The notes: generated by a model from the sequence alone, not told the origin. DNA of 64,000 nucleotides from Arthrobacter crystallopoietes (GCF_002849715.1 NZ_CP018863.1:3968001-4032000); one strand, 5' to 3'; positions 36,169-46,184 are shown, counted from the stretch's first letter. A program made the numbers and translations.

Positions 36169-37485
36169 ATGACAGCCAAGAATGTATTCGTACTTGCACT
36201 GACTGATGTTCAGCGGGGGGAACTGGAAACTGTCAACGGTGCCGAAAACTACGTATTCCGCAACCTGCTCGACTACGAGAGCGTCGTAAACACCCCGGAG
36301 ATCGATTTCGAGGGCCTGCTGGCCAAAGCGCGGAGCGAATTGCAGGAATTCGATGGGCCTGTAGATGCCATCGTGACGCACTGGGACTTCCCGGCCAGTG
36401 TAATCGGGCCGTTGCTGGCGAAGGATCACGGACTGCCTGCACCCTCGCTGGAGAGCCTGCTCAAGTGCGAGCACAAGTACTGGAGCAGGCTCGAGCAAAA
36501 AGCCTCGATACCTGAATGCGTTCCGCAGTTCGCCTCTTTCGACCCGTTCGACGACGACGCTCTATCGAAGATCGACATCGAGTACCCGTTCTGGGTCAAG
36601 CCGGTGAAGTCCCACTCCTCAAACCTTGGCTTCGAGATCCAGAGCGAGGAACAGTTCAACGAAGCGGTCCAGGAAATCCGCGATCAAATCGAACTAATTG
36701 GGGACGCGTTCAACGACGTACTCGCCATGGTCGACCTGCCGCCGGAACTCAAGAACGCGGACGGCAACACCTGCCTGGCCGAGGGGTTCATTTCCGGGAT
36801 CCAGGCCGCCCCTGAAGGCACGGTGTTCGGCGGAAAATTCCAGGTCCACGGGGTTTTCGACATGCACAAGGACGAAGCAGGAACGAGCTTCGAACGCCTC
36901 GATTATCCTGCCAACAGCGTCCCGGAGAGCGTACAGCAGCGCATGATCGACCTCACCGAGCGCTACATGCACCATGTCGGTTTTGACAACGGCTGCTTCA
37001 ATGCCGAATTCATGTGGGACGAAGTTGAGGACAAGCTGTGGCTCGTGGAAATCAACACCCGTATCTCGCAGTCCCACAGCGACCTCTTTGCCAAGGTGGA
37101 CGGCGTTTCCAATCACGAAGTAGCTATTGACATAGCGCTCGGCCGCGAGCCGAAGATGCCTTACCGCAAGGGCAACTTCGCCGTCGCATCACAATGCATG
37201 ATCTTCCACGACGAGGATGCCGTAGTGACGCGCGTACCCAGCGCCGAAGATAAGGCAGCCATCCGGAAACGCTATCCGGAAACTACCGTGACCCTGCAGG
37301 TCAAGGAAGGGGAGAAGCTCTCGGACCTGCCCGGCCAGGACAGCTACCGCTACATCCTGGGCAAGCTCTACATCGGTGCAGATAACCGTGAGCAGCTGGT
37401 GGAACGGTACAACGCAATCCTGTCCGAGTTGCCGTTTGAGTTCGCACCGGCAGATCAGACTGCCGGCCACAAAGGAGCCGTATGA
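36169..37485 (+). CDS. ATP-grasp domain ligase
   Basis: A 438-aa ATP-grasp protein. The N-terminal ~110 residues form a pre-ATP-grasp domain. The nucleotide-binding region includes the lysine in YPFWVKPVKSHSSNLGFE, and the metal-binding end has NAEFMWDEVEDKLWLVEINTR-type residues (Glu and Asn in VEINTR). These carboxylate-amine/thiol ligases form amide bonds from acyl-phosphates. It overlaps the CocE-type hydrolase gene by four bases, so the two act together; one possibility is making and trimming a peptide-like compound. No substrate is recognised. Confidence 0.82.
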   Translation: MTAKNVFVLALTDVQRGELETVNGAENYVFRNLLDYESVVNTPEIDFEGLLAKARSELQEFDGPVDAIVTHWDFPASVIGPLLAKDHGLPAPSLESLLKCEHKYWSRLEQKASIPECVPQFASFDPFDDDALSKIDIEYPFWVKPVKSHSSNLGFEIQSEEQFNEAVQEIRDQIELIGDAFNDVLAMVDLPPELKNADGNTCLAEGFISGIQAAPEGTVFGGKFQVHGVFDMHKDEAGTSFERLDYPANSVPESVQQRMIDLTERYMHHVGFDNGCFNAEFMWDEVEDKLWLVEINTRISQSHSDLFAKVDGVSNHEVAIDIALGREPKMPYRKGNFAVASQCMIFHDEDAVVTRVPSAEDKAAIRKRYPETTVTLQVKEGEKLSDLPGQDSYRYILGKLYIGADNREQLVERYNAILSELPFEFAPADQTAGHKGAV

Positions 37486-39521
37486 AGACCATTACCGAAT
37501 TTCCCCACGAAGTACGGGTCATCGAAAACACCTTCATTCCCATGCGCGACGGCGCCCAGCTAGCCGCCCGGATCTGGCTTCCGGTAGACGCCGAGGAGCT
37601 TCCCGTTCCCGCCGTGCTGGAATACATTCCGTACCGTAAGCGGGACAGCACGCGGGGCCGGGACGCCATGAACCACCCCTATATCGCGGGCCATGGTTAC
37701 GTCGCGGTCCGGGTCGATATGCGCGGCAGCGGCGACTCCGACGGCGTCATCGTGGATGAGTACCGGCCCCAGGAACACGAGGACGCTGAGGACGTCATTG
37801 CCTGGCTCGCAGATCAGCAGTGGTGCGATGGCAACGTAGGCATGATGGGCATTTCCTGGGGTGGTTTCAACAGCCTGCAGATCGCCGCCCGCAGACCACC
37901 GGCGTTGAAAGCCATCATCAGTGCCTCCGCTACCGATGACCTGTATGTGGACAACATGCACTACATGGGCGGATGCCTGCTGGCAGACAACCTGTCGGAG
38001 GCCACCGTCATGTTCGCCTTCAACTCGCTGCCGCCGGATCCGGCCATCGTAGGGGACCGCTGGCGGGACATGTGGCACGAACGCCTCGCCGGCAGCGGGC
38101 TCTGGCTGGAAACCTGGCTCGAACACCAGCGCCGCGACGACTACTGGAAGCCTGCCTCGGTCTGCGAGGACTACAGCGATATCCAGGTTCCGGTGATGGC
38201 GGTAGGCGGTTGGGCCGACGGCTACACCAATGCCATCTTCCGTTTGATGGAGAACCTGGATGTGCCGCGCAAGGGCTTGATCGGTCCGTGGGGACACAAG
38301 TACCCCCATATCGGCATTCCTGGCCCGGCCATCGGATTCCTCCAGGAAGTCGTGCGGTGGTGGGACCATTGGCTCAAGGGCAAAGACACCGGCCTGATGG
38401 AAGAGCCGATGCTACGGGCCTGGATGCAGGACAGCGTCTCTCCGGAACCGTCCTACGCGGACCGTCCCGGCCGCTGGGTCGCCGAGGACAGCTGGCCCTC
38501 GCCGGCCATCGAAAAACGCCGCTACCACCTGCGCCGCCATGGCATCGAGCAAGGCGACGCCAAGGACGAACCAGGCCACGATGTCACGCTGCAATCACCC
38601 TTGAGCGTGGGTATGTTCGCCGGTAAATGGGCCTCCTATGCCGCCACCCCCGATCTTCCGTTCGACCAGCGCGAGGAAGACGGCGGAGCACTCGTCTACG
38701 AGACGGATCCGCTTCAGGAAACGATGGAGATCTTCGGACTGCCCTCGGTCACCTTCGAAGTCTCCGCGGACAAACCTGTCGCAATGCTTGCGGTCCGCTT
38801 GTCCGATGTGGCACCGAACGGCGAAGCCACACGGTTCACCTATGGCCTGCTCAATCTGACCCACCGCGACGGCAGTGAAAACCCGCAGCCGCTGGAACCG
38901 GGACGCAAATACCGCGTGGAGATTGACCTAAACGGTATCGCCCAGACGATCCCTGCGGGCCACCGGCTCCGGCTGTCGGTATCCACGTCTTACTGGCCCT
39001 TGGCCTGGCCGTCGCCGGAGGCGGCCATGGTGACGCTGACGGCTGGCGCAAGCACGCTCACCCTGCCGGTCCGCCCTCCGCGGCCGGAGGATGCTGCCCT
39101 CAGGGAATTCGGCGAGCCCGAAGCGGCGCCGGACTTGGAAATCACCCCATTGACACCGGGCGAGCACCACTGGCGAGTCTCCCGCGATCTGGTCACAAAT
39201 GTGTCGACCTTGGAGGTGGCCAACGACCAAGGCAGCTTCCGTATCGACGAAACGGACACCATAGTCCGGCGCAGCACCAACGAGTGGTACAGCTTCCGCT
39301 GGAATGAGGTCAATTCCGTACGGGGCGAAACCCGGACGGTCCGGCGCTTCGAGCGCGATGACTGGAGGGTGGAAATAGTGACCCGGACGGTGTTGACGTC
39401 AACGCCGACGGACTTCCACATCAGCGCGCAGCTCGATGCCTACGAACTCGACACCCAGCGCGGGAATCCGCGTGTCTACTCCGAGAATTGGCAGCGCGCG
39501 ATTCCACGAGACCTGGTTTAG
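37482..39521 (+). CDS. CocE/NonD family acyl esterase or peptidase
   Basis: A 679-aa S15-type hydrolase. Domain 1 (residues ~20-280) is an alpha/beta hydrolase with nucleophile elbow GMMGISWGGFNSLQ and the late His in GPWGHKYPH. The C-terminal ~250 residues are the jelly-roll X-Pro dipeptidyl-peptidase/CocE domain, with IPAGHRLRLSVSTSYWP. There is no signal peptide, so it is probably cytoplasmic. The start overlaps the ATP-grasp stop (ATGA). The substrate is unknown; the coupled ligase suggests an amide or ester of a small metabolite. Confidence 0.88.
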   Translation: MKTITEFPHEVRVIENTFIPMRDGAQLAARIWLPVDAEELPVPAVLEYIPYRKRDSTRGRDAMNHPYIAGHGYVAVRVDMRGSGDSDGVIVDEYRPQEHEDAEDVIAWLADQQWCDGNVGMMGISWGGFNSLQIAARRPPALKAIISASATDDLYVDNMHYMGGCLLADNLSEATVMFAFNSLPPDPAIVGDRWRDMWHERLAGSGLWLETWLEHQRRDDYWKPASVCEDYSDIQVPVMAVGGWADGYTNAIFRLMENLDVPRKGLIGPWGHKYPHIGIPGPAIGFLQEVVRWWDHWLKGKDTGLMEEPMLRAWMQDSVSPEPSYADRPGRWVAEDSWPSPAIEKRRYHLRRHGIEQGDAKDEPGHDVTLQSPLSVGMFAGKWASYAATPDLPFDQREEDGGALVYETDPLQETMEIFGLPSVTFEVSADKPVAMLAVRLSDVAPNGEATRFTYGLLNLTHRDGSENPQPLEPGRKYRVEIDLNGIAQTIPAGHRLRLSVSTSYWPLAWPSPEAAMVTLTAGASTLTLPVRPPRPEDAALREFGEPEAAPDLEITPLTPGEHHWRVSRDLVTNVSTLEVANDQGSFRIDETDTIVRRSTNEWYSFRWNEVNSVRGETRTVRRFERDDWRVEIVTRTVLTSTPTDFHISAQLDAYELDTQRGNPRVYSENWQRAIPRDLV

Positions 39522-39540
39522 GACGACGAAGGGCAGGATC

Positions 39541-39750
39541 ATGAGCAACATGGACAAGCAGGAACCCAATGTTCCGGATGTGGAGCCGGCGGTGAAAGAG
39601 GATAGGTCCTCGCAGGAGAAAGCGGACACTGTCAATCCCGATCCGGAGACGGAGAACATCACCGGCTTGGAACCCGGCGGCGGGGTTCCGCCGGGAGAAA
39701 CTCCACCAGCGGAGGACCAGATGAGTTCGGACCAAGGCCATGAGGAGTAG
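39541..39750 (+). CDS. Small acidic proline-rich protein, DUF6480-like
   Basis: A 69-aa hydrophilic protein rich in Pro, Glu and Asp. The C-terminal half contains TGLEPGGGVPPGETPPAEDQ, a pattern recurrent in actinobacterial DUF6480 proteins. Probably disordered; function unknown. The ATG at 39541 is preceded by AAGGGCAGG. It ends six bases before the next small gene and likely shares its transcript. Confidence 0.7.
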   Translation: MSNMDKQEPNVPDVEPAVKEDRSSQEKADTVNPDPETENITGLEPGGGVPPGETPPAEDQMSSDQGHEE

Positions 39751-39756
39751 AGGGCG

Positions 39757-40191
39757 ATGAAAAACAAACTCATATTGGGAGCCGGGCTCGCGGTCGGGTT
39801 CGTCCTCGGGTCACGAGCGGGCCGTGGCAGTTACGAGCAACTGAGGGACGCCGCACAGGAACTGTGGGCCAGCAACGTTTCCAGGAACATACGCCAAAAT
39901 GATCCGGTTCGGAGCGGGTCGTCACCGGGTTCGCGGGCAGGACGCCGCGCGTCGTCCTGGAATGCGTGGAACAGCGACGCCGGTGCTTCTTCGGCACGGA
40001 CCGGAGCAGCCGGCTCCGGCGCGGCGGACATCGGGGCGGCAGAGGCAGGGCGGCCGGAAACAAGGCGGGATGTCTCATCCGACCCGGCGATGGATGACCG
40101 TCCGGGCGGAGAGTGGGCAGGCGAAGGCGGTGCACTCGCGGACGGACCTGCCACCGGTACCGATCCCGAAGAGAATCTGGGCCACTCCTGA
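39757..40191 (+). CDS. YtxH-like small membrane-anchored protein
   Basis: A 144-aa protein. The N-terminal MKNKLILGAGLAVGFVLGSR is a single hydrophobic helix with glycines, followed by AGRGSYEQLRDAAQELW, which is the YtxH/actinobacterial 'GSRAGRxxYEQ' signature. The rest is Ser/Ala/Gly-rich and presumably disordered. Members are often stress-induced envelope proteins; function is not established. Confidence 0.75.
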   Translation: MKNKLILGAGLAVGFVLGSRAGRGSYEQLRDAAQELWASNVSRNIRQNDPVRSGSSPGSRAGRRASSWNAWNSDAGASSARTGAAGSGAADIGAAEAGRPETRRDVSSDPAMDDRPGGEWAGEGGALADGPATGTDPEENLGHS

Positions 40192-40308
40192 GCGGCTGAT
40201 GCGGTCATCTTGGAACCGGAACGCTGCGGCCGGGGTGCCCGTCGGCTGCCCGGCCGCTGGGCGTCAGGAGCGGAGCCGCCGGCAGCTTCGGGCAGACCGG
40301 CTGGCGTC

Positions 40309-40794
40309 TCAGCCAGCTTCCCTATGCTCCGTCAGACCGGGCCCCTGCTGCATGTCCCGTCGTCCCTGTTCACCCGACGGGAGATCGGGCAAGCCGGCCA
40401 GATGAATATGGCCTACTTTGAGCCGACCCCCGCGGAAGTTGCCCGCGGGTACGGCCAGCGCCACCACAAAGCGTGCGCCGTCGTCGTCCCTTGACGTAAT
40501 TGTCAGGCTTCTGGTTCCGGCGGGAACGGACGGCGTAAAGACCTGCAGGTGGCGGGAACCGATGCTTGCGCTGCTTTCCAGCGAATACTCGGTGCCGAAA
40601 TGGTCCTGGACGGCAATCCTCGGCTGCGGCGGCTGCGAACCATTGGCGGGCGGCAGCTGCATGTTGACCACGATGCCGGTGCTCCAGATCTCTACGCAGA
40701 GCACGGTGAATTCCGTGACCGCGGTCTGGTGCCGGCCGAACTTCTGGGGCAGCAATACATATTGGAGGGAGCCGCCGGGTATCGGATCTTTCAT
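40309..40794 (-). CDS. Hypothetical protein with possible beta-rich fold
   Basis: A 161-aa protein not recognised. It has no signal peptide or membrane helix. The composition (alternating hydrophobics, many Val/Thr/Pro) suggests a beta-sandwich. GGAAGGA lies seven bases upstream of the ATG, supporting real translation. It is divergent from the alpha-glucosidase gene across a 223-bp gap and convergent with the YtxH-like gene. Confidence 0.6.
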   Translation of the reverse strand: MKDPIPGGSLQYVLLPQKFGRHQTAVTEFTVLCVEIWSTGIVVNMQLPPANGSQPPQPRIAVQDHFGTEYSLESSASIGSRHLQVFTPSVPAGTRSLTITSRDDDGARFVVALAVPAGNFRGGRLKVGHIHLAGLPDLPSGEQGRRDMQQGPGLTEHREAG

Positions 40795-41017
40795 CGCGTG
40801 TCCTTCCTGCAGCCCCGGCAGAAACTAATTGACTAGAGCATTCCATTTTAGTAAGGCTGCTGCCCGTTTGTCATCAAAAAGGGGCGAACGATGCTGGTAC
40901 ATCTCGACAAGGCCCAAACGCAGTGCTAGACAGAGGGGCAGTGGCCGGAACCGGACGGAGCAACCATGCGCATGGCCGACACCGCCGTTCCCGCGGCAGG
41001 AGAGGAATGAACCGACT

Positions 41018-42694
41018 GTGACCGACACTTTTGACCAGTTCAAACCCAAACCTGACCCGAACTGGTGGCGGCAGGCGGCCGTCTACCAGATCTACCCGCG
41101 AAGCTTCGCCGATGCAGATGGCGACGGCCTGGGCGACATCCGCGGCATCACCGCCAAAATTCCCTATCTGGCGGCGCTGGGCATCGACGCCGTGTGGCTC
41201 AGCCCGTTCTACCCGTCGCCGCTGGCGGACGGTGGCTATGACGTGGCCGATTACCGGGATGTGGATCCACGTCTGGGCACGCTGGAGGACTTTGATGAAA
41301 TGGTTGCGGGGCTGCATGCCGCGGAAATCAAGCTCATCGCGGACATCGTACCGAACCATTCCTCCGACCAGCACGAATGGTTCCAGCAGGCGCTGGCCGC
41401 GGGGAAGGGTTCACCTGAGCGGGAGCGGTATATTTTCCGCGATGGTCTGGGGAACGACGGCGGAAAGCCGCCCTCGGACTGGGTGTCCCACTTCGGCGGC
41501 AGCGCCTGGACCCGGATCACCGAGCCTTCCGGCGAGCCCGGCCAGTGGTATCTGCATCTCTTCGCCAAGGAACAGCCGGACTGGAACTGGGAGAACCCGG
41601 AAATCCGCGAAGACTTCCTGAAAACGCTCCGGTTCTGGTCGGACCGCGGGGTAGATGGCTTCCGCGTGGACGTGGCCCATGCGCTTGCCAAGGACATGAG
41701 CGAACCTCTGCGCAGCAAACCGAGCGTGGCGGACGAGCTCACCCCGGTGGACGGCAAGGATCCGCTCTTCGACCGGGACGAGGTCCACGACATCTATGCC
41801 GAATGGCGCAAGGTCTTCAACGAGTATGACCCGCCCCGCACCGCAGTCGCGGAGGCCTGGGTTCCCGCGTCGCGGCGGATGGCGTACGCGAGTCCGGAAG
41901 GTTTGGGACAGGCCTTCAACTTCGATCTGCTGCGCGCGGACTGGGACGTGGAGCAGTTCCGCTCCATCATCACCAACAACTTGTCCCAGGCGGAAGAATC
42001 AGGCGCGTCCTCAACCTGGGTATTTTCAAACCACGACGTCGTACGGCATCCCTCGCGCTATGGGTTGCCGGCCGGTTTGGACTATGGCGCCTGGCTCATG
42101 GCGGACGGTTCCGAACCCGAGGTGGACCAGATCGCAGGGCTCCGCCGCGCCCGTGCCGCTACCCTCCTGATGCTTGCCCTGCCGGGGTCGGCCTATCTCT
42201 ACCAAGGCGAGGAACTTGGCCTGTTCGAGGTGCCGGATCTGCCCGCCGCCACCCTGCAGGATCCCATTTGGCAGCGAACCGGGCACCAGCGCAAGGGCCG
42301 GGACGGCTGCCGCATCCCGCTGCCCTGGACCACTGAAGGGAAATCCTTCGGGTTCGGGACCGATGGAGCCCACCTGCCGCAGCCGGACTGGTTCGGCGGC
42401 TTCTCCGTCGAAGCCCAGGACGGCATTGCGGGATCCACACTGGAGTTCTACCGCCATGCCCTGAAACTGCGAGGGCAACTGCAGAGCTATGAGGACTTGG
42501 AGTGGATCAGCGGAACCGGCGAATCTGTGCTGCATTTCGAGCGCCCCGGCCAATGGCAGTCGGTCACGAACTTCGGCCGCGAGCCGCTGGCTCTGCCACC
42601 GGGCAAGGTACTCATCAGCAGCTCGAAGCTGACCGCGGGTCAACTGCCCCCGGATACGACGGCGTGGCTCACCGGGTCGGCCCAGAAGACCTGA
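41018..42694 (+). CDS. GH13 alpha-glucosidase / oligo-1,6-glucosidase type
   Basis: A 558-aa alpha-amylase superfamily enzyme. The barrel starts with YQIYPRSFADADGDGLGDI. Catalytic residues are visible in GFRVDVAHAL (Asp nucleophile), AVAEAW (Glu acid/base) and SNHDVVRH (Asp). QIYPRSF and this length fit GH13 alpha-glucosidases that hydrolyse short maltose-type oligosaccharides in the cytoplasm. The GTG at 41018 was chosen by homology; AGGAG lies about 14 bases upstream, rather far. A link with the glgC/glgM glucan pathway is possible but they are 20 kb apart. Confidence 0.9.
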   Translation: MTDTFDQFKPKPDPNWWRQAAVYQIYPRSFADADGDGLGDIRGITAKIPYLAALGIDAVWLSPFYPSPLADGGYDVADYRDVDPRLGTLEDFDEMVAGLHAAEIKLIADIVPNHSSDQHEWFQQALAAGKGSPERERYIFRDGLGNDGGKPPSDWVSHFGGSAWTRITEPSGEPGQWYLHLFAKEQPDWNWENPEIREDFLKTLRFWSDRGVDGFRVDVAHALAKDMSEPLRSKPSVADELTPVDGKDPLFDRDEVHDIYAEWRKVFNEYDPPRTAVAEAWVPASRRMAYASPEGLGQAFNFDLLRADWDVEQFRSIITNNLSQAEESGASSTWVFSNHDVVRHPSRYGLPAGLDYGAWLMADGSEPEVDQIAGLRRARAATLLMLALPGSAYLYQGEELGLFEVPDLPAATLQDPIWQRTGHQRKGRDGCRIPLPWTTEGKSFGFGTDGAHLPQPDWFGGFSVEAQDGIAGSTLEFYRHALKLRGQLQSYEDLEWISGTGESVLHFERPGQWQSVTNFGREPLALPPGKVLISSSKLTAGQLPPDTTAWLTGSAQKT

Positions 42695-42779
42695 GGCCCG
42701 GTAAGGGGTTCAAATCCTCTGCGGTCAGTGATAGACAGTAAGTATCCTTAGTAAAGCCAACGATCGGGAGTTGATACGG

Positions 42780-43193
42780 ATGCTGACAGCACGCGAAATC
42801 ATGACAGGCGGCGCCGAGTGCATTGGCGAGAATGAAACCTTGGAACAGGCAGCGAAGAAGATGCTGGACCTGGACGTGGGTTCGCTGCCGATCTGCGGCG
42901 AAGACAACCGGCTCAAGGGCGTTGTCACCGACCGGGACATCGTGGTGAAGTGCCTGGCCAAGGGCGGCGATCCGCGGAGCGTGAAGGCGGGAGAACTCGG
43001 TGAAGGCAAGCCAGTGACCATCGGCGCGGATGACAGCATCGAAGAAGCCATCAAGACGATGCAGGAGCATCAGGTCCGGCGACTGCCCGTGATCGACGGC
43101 CACGACCTCGTGGGCATACTCAGCCAGGCGGACGTCGCCCGCAATTACCCCGAGGACAGGGTCGGGGAACTCGTCGAATTCATCTCCTACTAG
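42780..43193 (+). CDS. CBS-domain pair protein
   Basis: A 137-aa protein made of two CBS motifs. The first begins MLTAREIMTGGAECIGENET and both halves end with the VTDRDIV / ILSQADVA type strand. CBS pairs bind adenosyl ligands (AMP, ATP, SAM) and resemble Hrp1 dormancy proteins of mycobacteria. GGGAG precedes the ATG at 42780. It lies 18 bp upstream of the ThDP enzyme gene, so the pair is probably co-transcribed. Confidence 0.9.
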   Translation: MLTAREIMTGGAECIGENETLEQAAKKMLDLDVGSLPICGEDNRLKGVVTDRDIVVKCLAKGGDPRSVKAGELGEGKPVTIGADDSIEEAIKTMQEHQVRRLPVIDGHDLVGILSQADVARNYPEDRVGELVEFISY

Positions 43194-43211
43194 ACCGGCC
43201 GGAGGAAGCGG

Positions 43212-45002
43212 ATGCCGCAGCGTCTCGTTGCCGATGCCATTGTCGAACGGCTCGAGGCGTGGGCGGTGCCGCGCGTCTTCGGCTACAGCGGCGACGGCAT
43301 CAACAGTTTCATGGGCGCGCTCCGGCGGGCCGGAACAGTGGAATTCGTCCAGGCCCGTCATGAGGAAAACGCGGCCTTCATGGCCGTGGGCCACGCGAAA
43401 TACAGCGGCGGCGTCGGCGTAGTGACTTCAACCCAGGGACCCGGGGCGGTCCACCTGCTTAACGGTCTCTACGATGCGAAACTGGACAGCGTTCCCGTGG
43501 TGGCCATCATCGGGCAGCAGTCGCGCAGCGTGCTCGGCTCCGGTTACATGCAGGAAGTCGATCTGCTGGACCTGACGAAGGACGTGGCCTCGGCATTCCG
43601 CCAGCAGGTCAACACGCCGGAAGCGCTGCCGATGGTCCTTGACCGGGCTTTCAAAGCCGCGCTCGCAAACAGGGCGCCCGCCGTCGTTATTGTTCCCCAT
43701 GACGTGCAGAAGATGCCGGCTCCGGAACTGGAGCATAAGCATGGCATCATTGCCACCGCCCCGCGCTGGGAGCAGTCCGCCAGCGTACCGGTGGAGGACG
43801 ATCTCAAGGCGGCAGCGGAGGTGCTCAACGACGGCAGCAAAGTGGCGCTGCTCGTAGGGCAGGGCGCCCGGCACGCCTGGAAAGAGGCTGCCGCGGTGGC
43901 CGAACGCCTCGGTGCCGGCATCACCACGAGCCTGCTGGGCAAACCGTACGTGGACGAGTCGCTGCCGAATGTTGCAGGCACCATGGGGCATCTGGGTACC
44001 AGCGCCAGCGGCCAGGTACTCGGCGGATGCGACACCCTGCTGATCATTGGTTCCAATGACCCGTGGACCGAGTTCTACCCACCGCCCGGGGCGGCACGCG
44101 CCGTCCAGATCGACACGGACTCCGGCGCCATCGGCAACCGGTACCCCGTGGAGGTGCCGCTGCCCGGGGATGCGTCCCGGACCCTGCAAGCGCTGCTGCC
44201 CCTGCTGGAGGACAAGCATGATCTGCCGTGGCGCGGCCAGGTGGAGCAGTGGGTCTCGCACTGGCACGAGCTTTCCGCCGAGCGCGCCATGACCAAGGCG
44301 GATCCGGTCAATCCGGAACGGGTGCTGTTTGAGCTGAACAGCAGGTTCCCTGCAGATGGCCGGCTCGCCGTCGATGTTGGCAGTTCGGTCTACTGGTACG
44401 CCAGGCAGCTGAGGCTACCGCTTGGTGTGCCGGCCCACTTATCCAGCACGTTGGCCAGCATGGGCTGTTCGGTGCCGTACGGCATCGCCGCCAAACTGGA
44501 TCAGCCGGGGCGCCCGGTGCTGCTAGTTACCGGTGATGGTGCCATGCAAATGACGGGTATCGCTGAGCTCATCACTGTCAGCAGAATGTGGCGGACCTGG
44601 CAGGACCCGCGCTTTGTTATCTGCGTGTTGAATAACCGGGAACTGGCCGAGGTGACCTGGGAACAGCGCGAGATGGAGGGGGAGCCCCGCTATGAAGCCA
44701 GCCAGGCTTTGCCGGATTTCGACTACGCCGGCTATGCAAAACTGCTGGGCCTCGATGGCGAGCGGGTTGATGATCCTGAACACGTCGGCGCCGCTTGGGA
44801 TGCCGCACTGGCAGCAGATAGGCCGTATTTGATCGAAGTGGTCACGGATCCGGAAACGCCGCTGCTTCCGCCGTTCCCCGCCGGAGAGCAGAAGGCCGGA
44901 AGCATGGTCGATGCCTTGGGACAGGAGAGTGCCGAGTCTGCCGACCGTGCCACGGAGCTGCTGCGGACGTATGTCGACCAGGAGAAATCGAACTTCTCCT
45001 GA
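43212..45002 (+). CDS. Thiamine-diphosphate-dependent pyruvate oxidase/dehydrogenase-like enzyme
   Basis: A 596-aa member of the acetolactate synthase/pyruvate oxidase family. The N-terminal PYR domain has the activating glutamate in QARHEENAAFMA. The C-terminal PP domain has the ThDP/Mg motif starting GDGAMQMTGIAEL and ending in NN after about 30 residues. It resembles PoxB-type pyruvate:quinone dehydrogenases, but FAD binding cannot be settled by eye. GGAGG precedes the ATG. It follows the CBS gene and ends six bases from the convergent FUSC gene. Confidence 0.85.
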   Translation: MPQRLVADAIVERLEAWAVPRVFGYSGDGINSFMGALRRAGTVEFVQARHEENAAFMAVGHAKYSGGVGVVTSTQGPGAVHLLNGLYDAKLDSVPVVAIIGQQSRSVLGSGYMQEVDLLDLTKDVASAFRQQVNTPEALPMVLDRAFKAALANRAPAVVIVPHDVQKMPAPELEHKHGIIATAPRWEQSASVPVEDDLKAAAEVLNDGSKVALLVGQGARHAWKEAAAVAERLGAGITTSLLGKPYVDESLPNVAGTMGHLGTSASGQVLGGCDTLLIIGSNDPWTEFYPPPGAARAVQIDTDSGAIGNRYPVEVPLPGDASRTLQALLPLLEDKHDLPWRGQVEQWVSHWHELSAERAMTKADPVNPERVLFELNSRFPADGRLAVDVGSSVYWYARQLRLPLGVPAHLSSTLASMGCSVPYGIAAKLDQPGRPVLLVTGDGAMQMTGIAELITVSRMWRTWQDPRFVICVLNNRELAEVTWEQREMEGEPRYEASQALPDFDYAGYAKLLGLDGERVDDPEHVGAAWDAALAADRPYLIEVVTDPETPLLPPFPAGEQKAGSMVDALGQESAESADRATELLRTYVDQEKSNFS

Positions 45003-45008
45003 ACGTGT

Positions 45009-46127
45009 CTACGTTGCCTCAGCATCCTGCTTGATGCAAGGTTCCAGGGTGTCAAGAATCCGCCGTACCGCGGTAGCCACGCTGGCGGCCGGACTAAAGG
45101 CCGCGGCGCCGGCGTCGCGGTGTGCATCGACTTGGCCGAGCAGCGCGTTCAAGGCCCGTTGCGCTTCCTCCCACCGGTCCTGAAGCTCCGATCCGGATTC
45201 CCAGGCCTTCAGCATCTCGGCTGCACCCCGGAGCGCCTCGCTGACCGGCTGAAGCAGCTCGGTCGGCAGTTCGTTGGACAACGGTTCCTTACCGCCGGTG
45301 CTAACGCCGGCAAGGGTGTCGGTAATGTCCTTGACATGGAACGACACGGATTCCAAAGCGCGGAGGTCACGGTAGTCCTGCGATAGATTGCGCCGGTGCA
45401 GCCTGGCCCGCGGGTTGCCTTTGCGGCTCTCATCCGCATGGTAAACCGCTTCCCGCACGTCATGCCCGGCCGTGGAGAGCTCATCGTTGTAGCGCGTCCA
45501 CTTCTCCGGTTCCGGCGGCCATTCATCGGTCAGCGCGTCAGCCATGCCTTCCAGGTGCCGCGCCAGCATGGTGCGGAAGCGGGACAATTTAAGAATCGCT
45601 GCGTTGAAATTCAGCGGTGGCAGGATCACGGCATTGACCAGGAGCCCGCAGCCCACGCCGACGGTCATCTGTACCGCATAGCCAATGGAATAGGACTCAA
45701 CGTCCTGCCCGCCGATGATCAGGACGAAAAGTGCCGCCATCGGAACGTAGTCTTTGCCATGACCGAGCCAGCGGACTCCGGAGAACAGGACGGCGACGCC
45801 AACCACCGCCGAAATCGTGAGGAGGTTGGGTTCTGCGAACAGCACAATCAAGCCTGCCAGCAGGATCCCGAGCAACAGTCCGAGGAGGGTCTGCAGACCT
45901 GCCTTGGCTGACCCCATCAGGGTGGGATACATGCTGACCAGCGCGCCCAGCGGCGCGTAATAGGGATAGTCGTCGACCACGCCCGGCATGTAACCAGCTA
46001 CAAACCACGCCATTCCGACGGCGACGGCTGCCTTTATGGCCAGCATGAATCGCGGACCGGTCACACCGGCCTTGATCCAGGACAGGACGCGCTGGACGGA
46101 ATTGCGCGTTGGCTGCTCCAGGTTCAT
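45009..46127 (-). CDS. FUSC/ArAE-family membrane protein
   Basis: A 372-aa protein. The N-terminal half has about six transmembrane helices in the aromatic-acid-exporter/fusaric-acid-resistance pattern. The C-terminal half is a soluble, charged, helical domain. The start at 46127 (MNLEQP) was chosen over 46163 because the family begins there. Probable efflux of small acids or aromatic compounds; the substrate is unknown. Confidence 0.83.
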   Translation of the reverse strand: MNLEQPTRNSVQRVLSWIKAGVTGPRFMLAIKAAVAVGMAWFVAGYMPGVVDDYPYYAPLGALVSMYPTLMGSAKAGLQTLLGLLLGILLAGLIVLFAEPNLLTISAVVGVAVLFSGVRWLGHGKDYVPMAALFVLIIGGQDVESYSIGYAVQMTVGVGCGLLVNAVILPPLNFNAAILKLSRFRTMLARHLEGMADALTDEWPPEPEKWTRYNDELSTAGHDVREAVYHADESRKGNPRARLHRRNLSQDYRDLRALESVSFHVKDITDTLAGVSTGGKEPLSNELPTELLQPVSEALRGAAEMLKAWESGSELQDRWEEAQRALNALLGQVDAHRDAGAAAFSPAASVATAVRRILDTLEPCIKQDAEAT

Positions 46128-46184
46128 ACGTTCATAATCACAGCATCCGCAGGACCGTGCCAACCGCAGGTGGCCCTGCTGCAG

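Noticed and set aside
42700..42731. tRNA-like T-arm (AGGGG TTCAAAT CCTCT) after the alpha-glucosidase gene
   Set aside because: No matching acceptor, D or anticodon arms were found upstream; the upstream bases are coding. It could be a tRNA 3' fragment at an attachment site, but no integrase is nearby.
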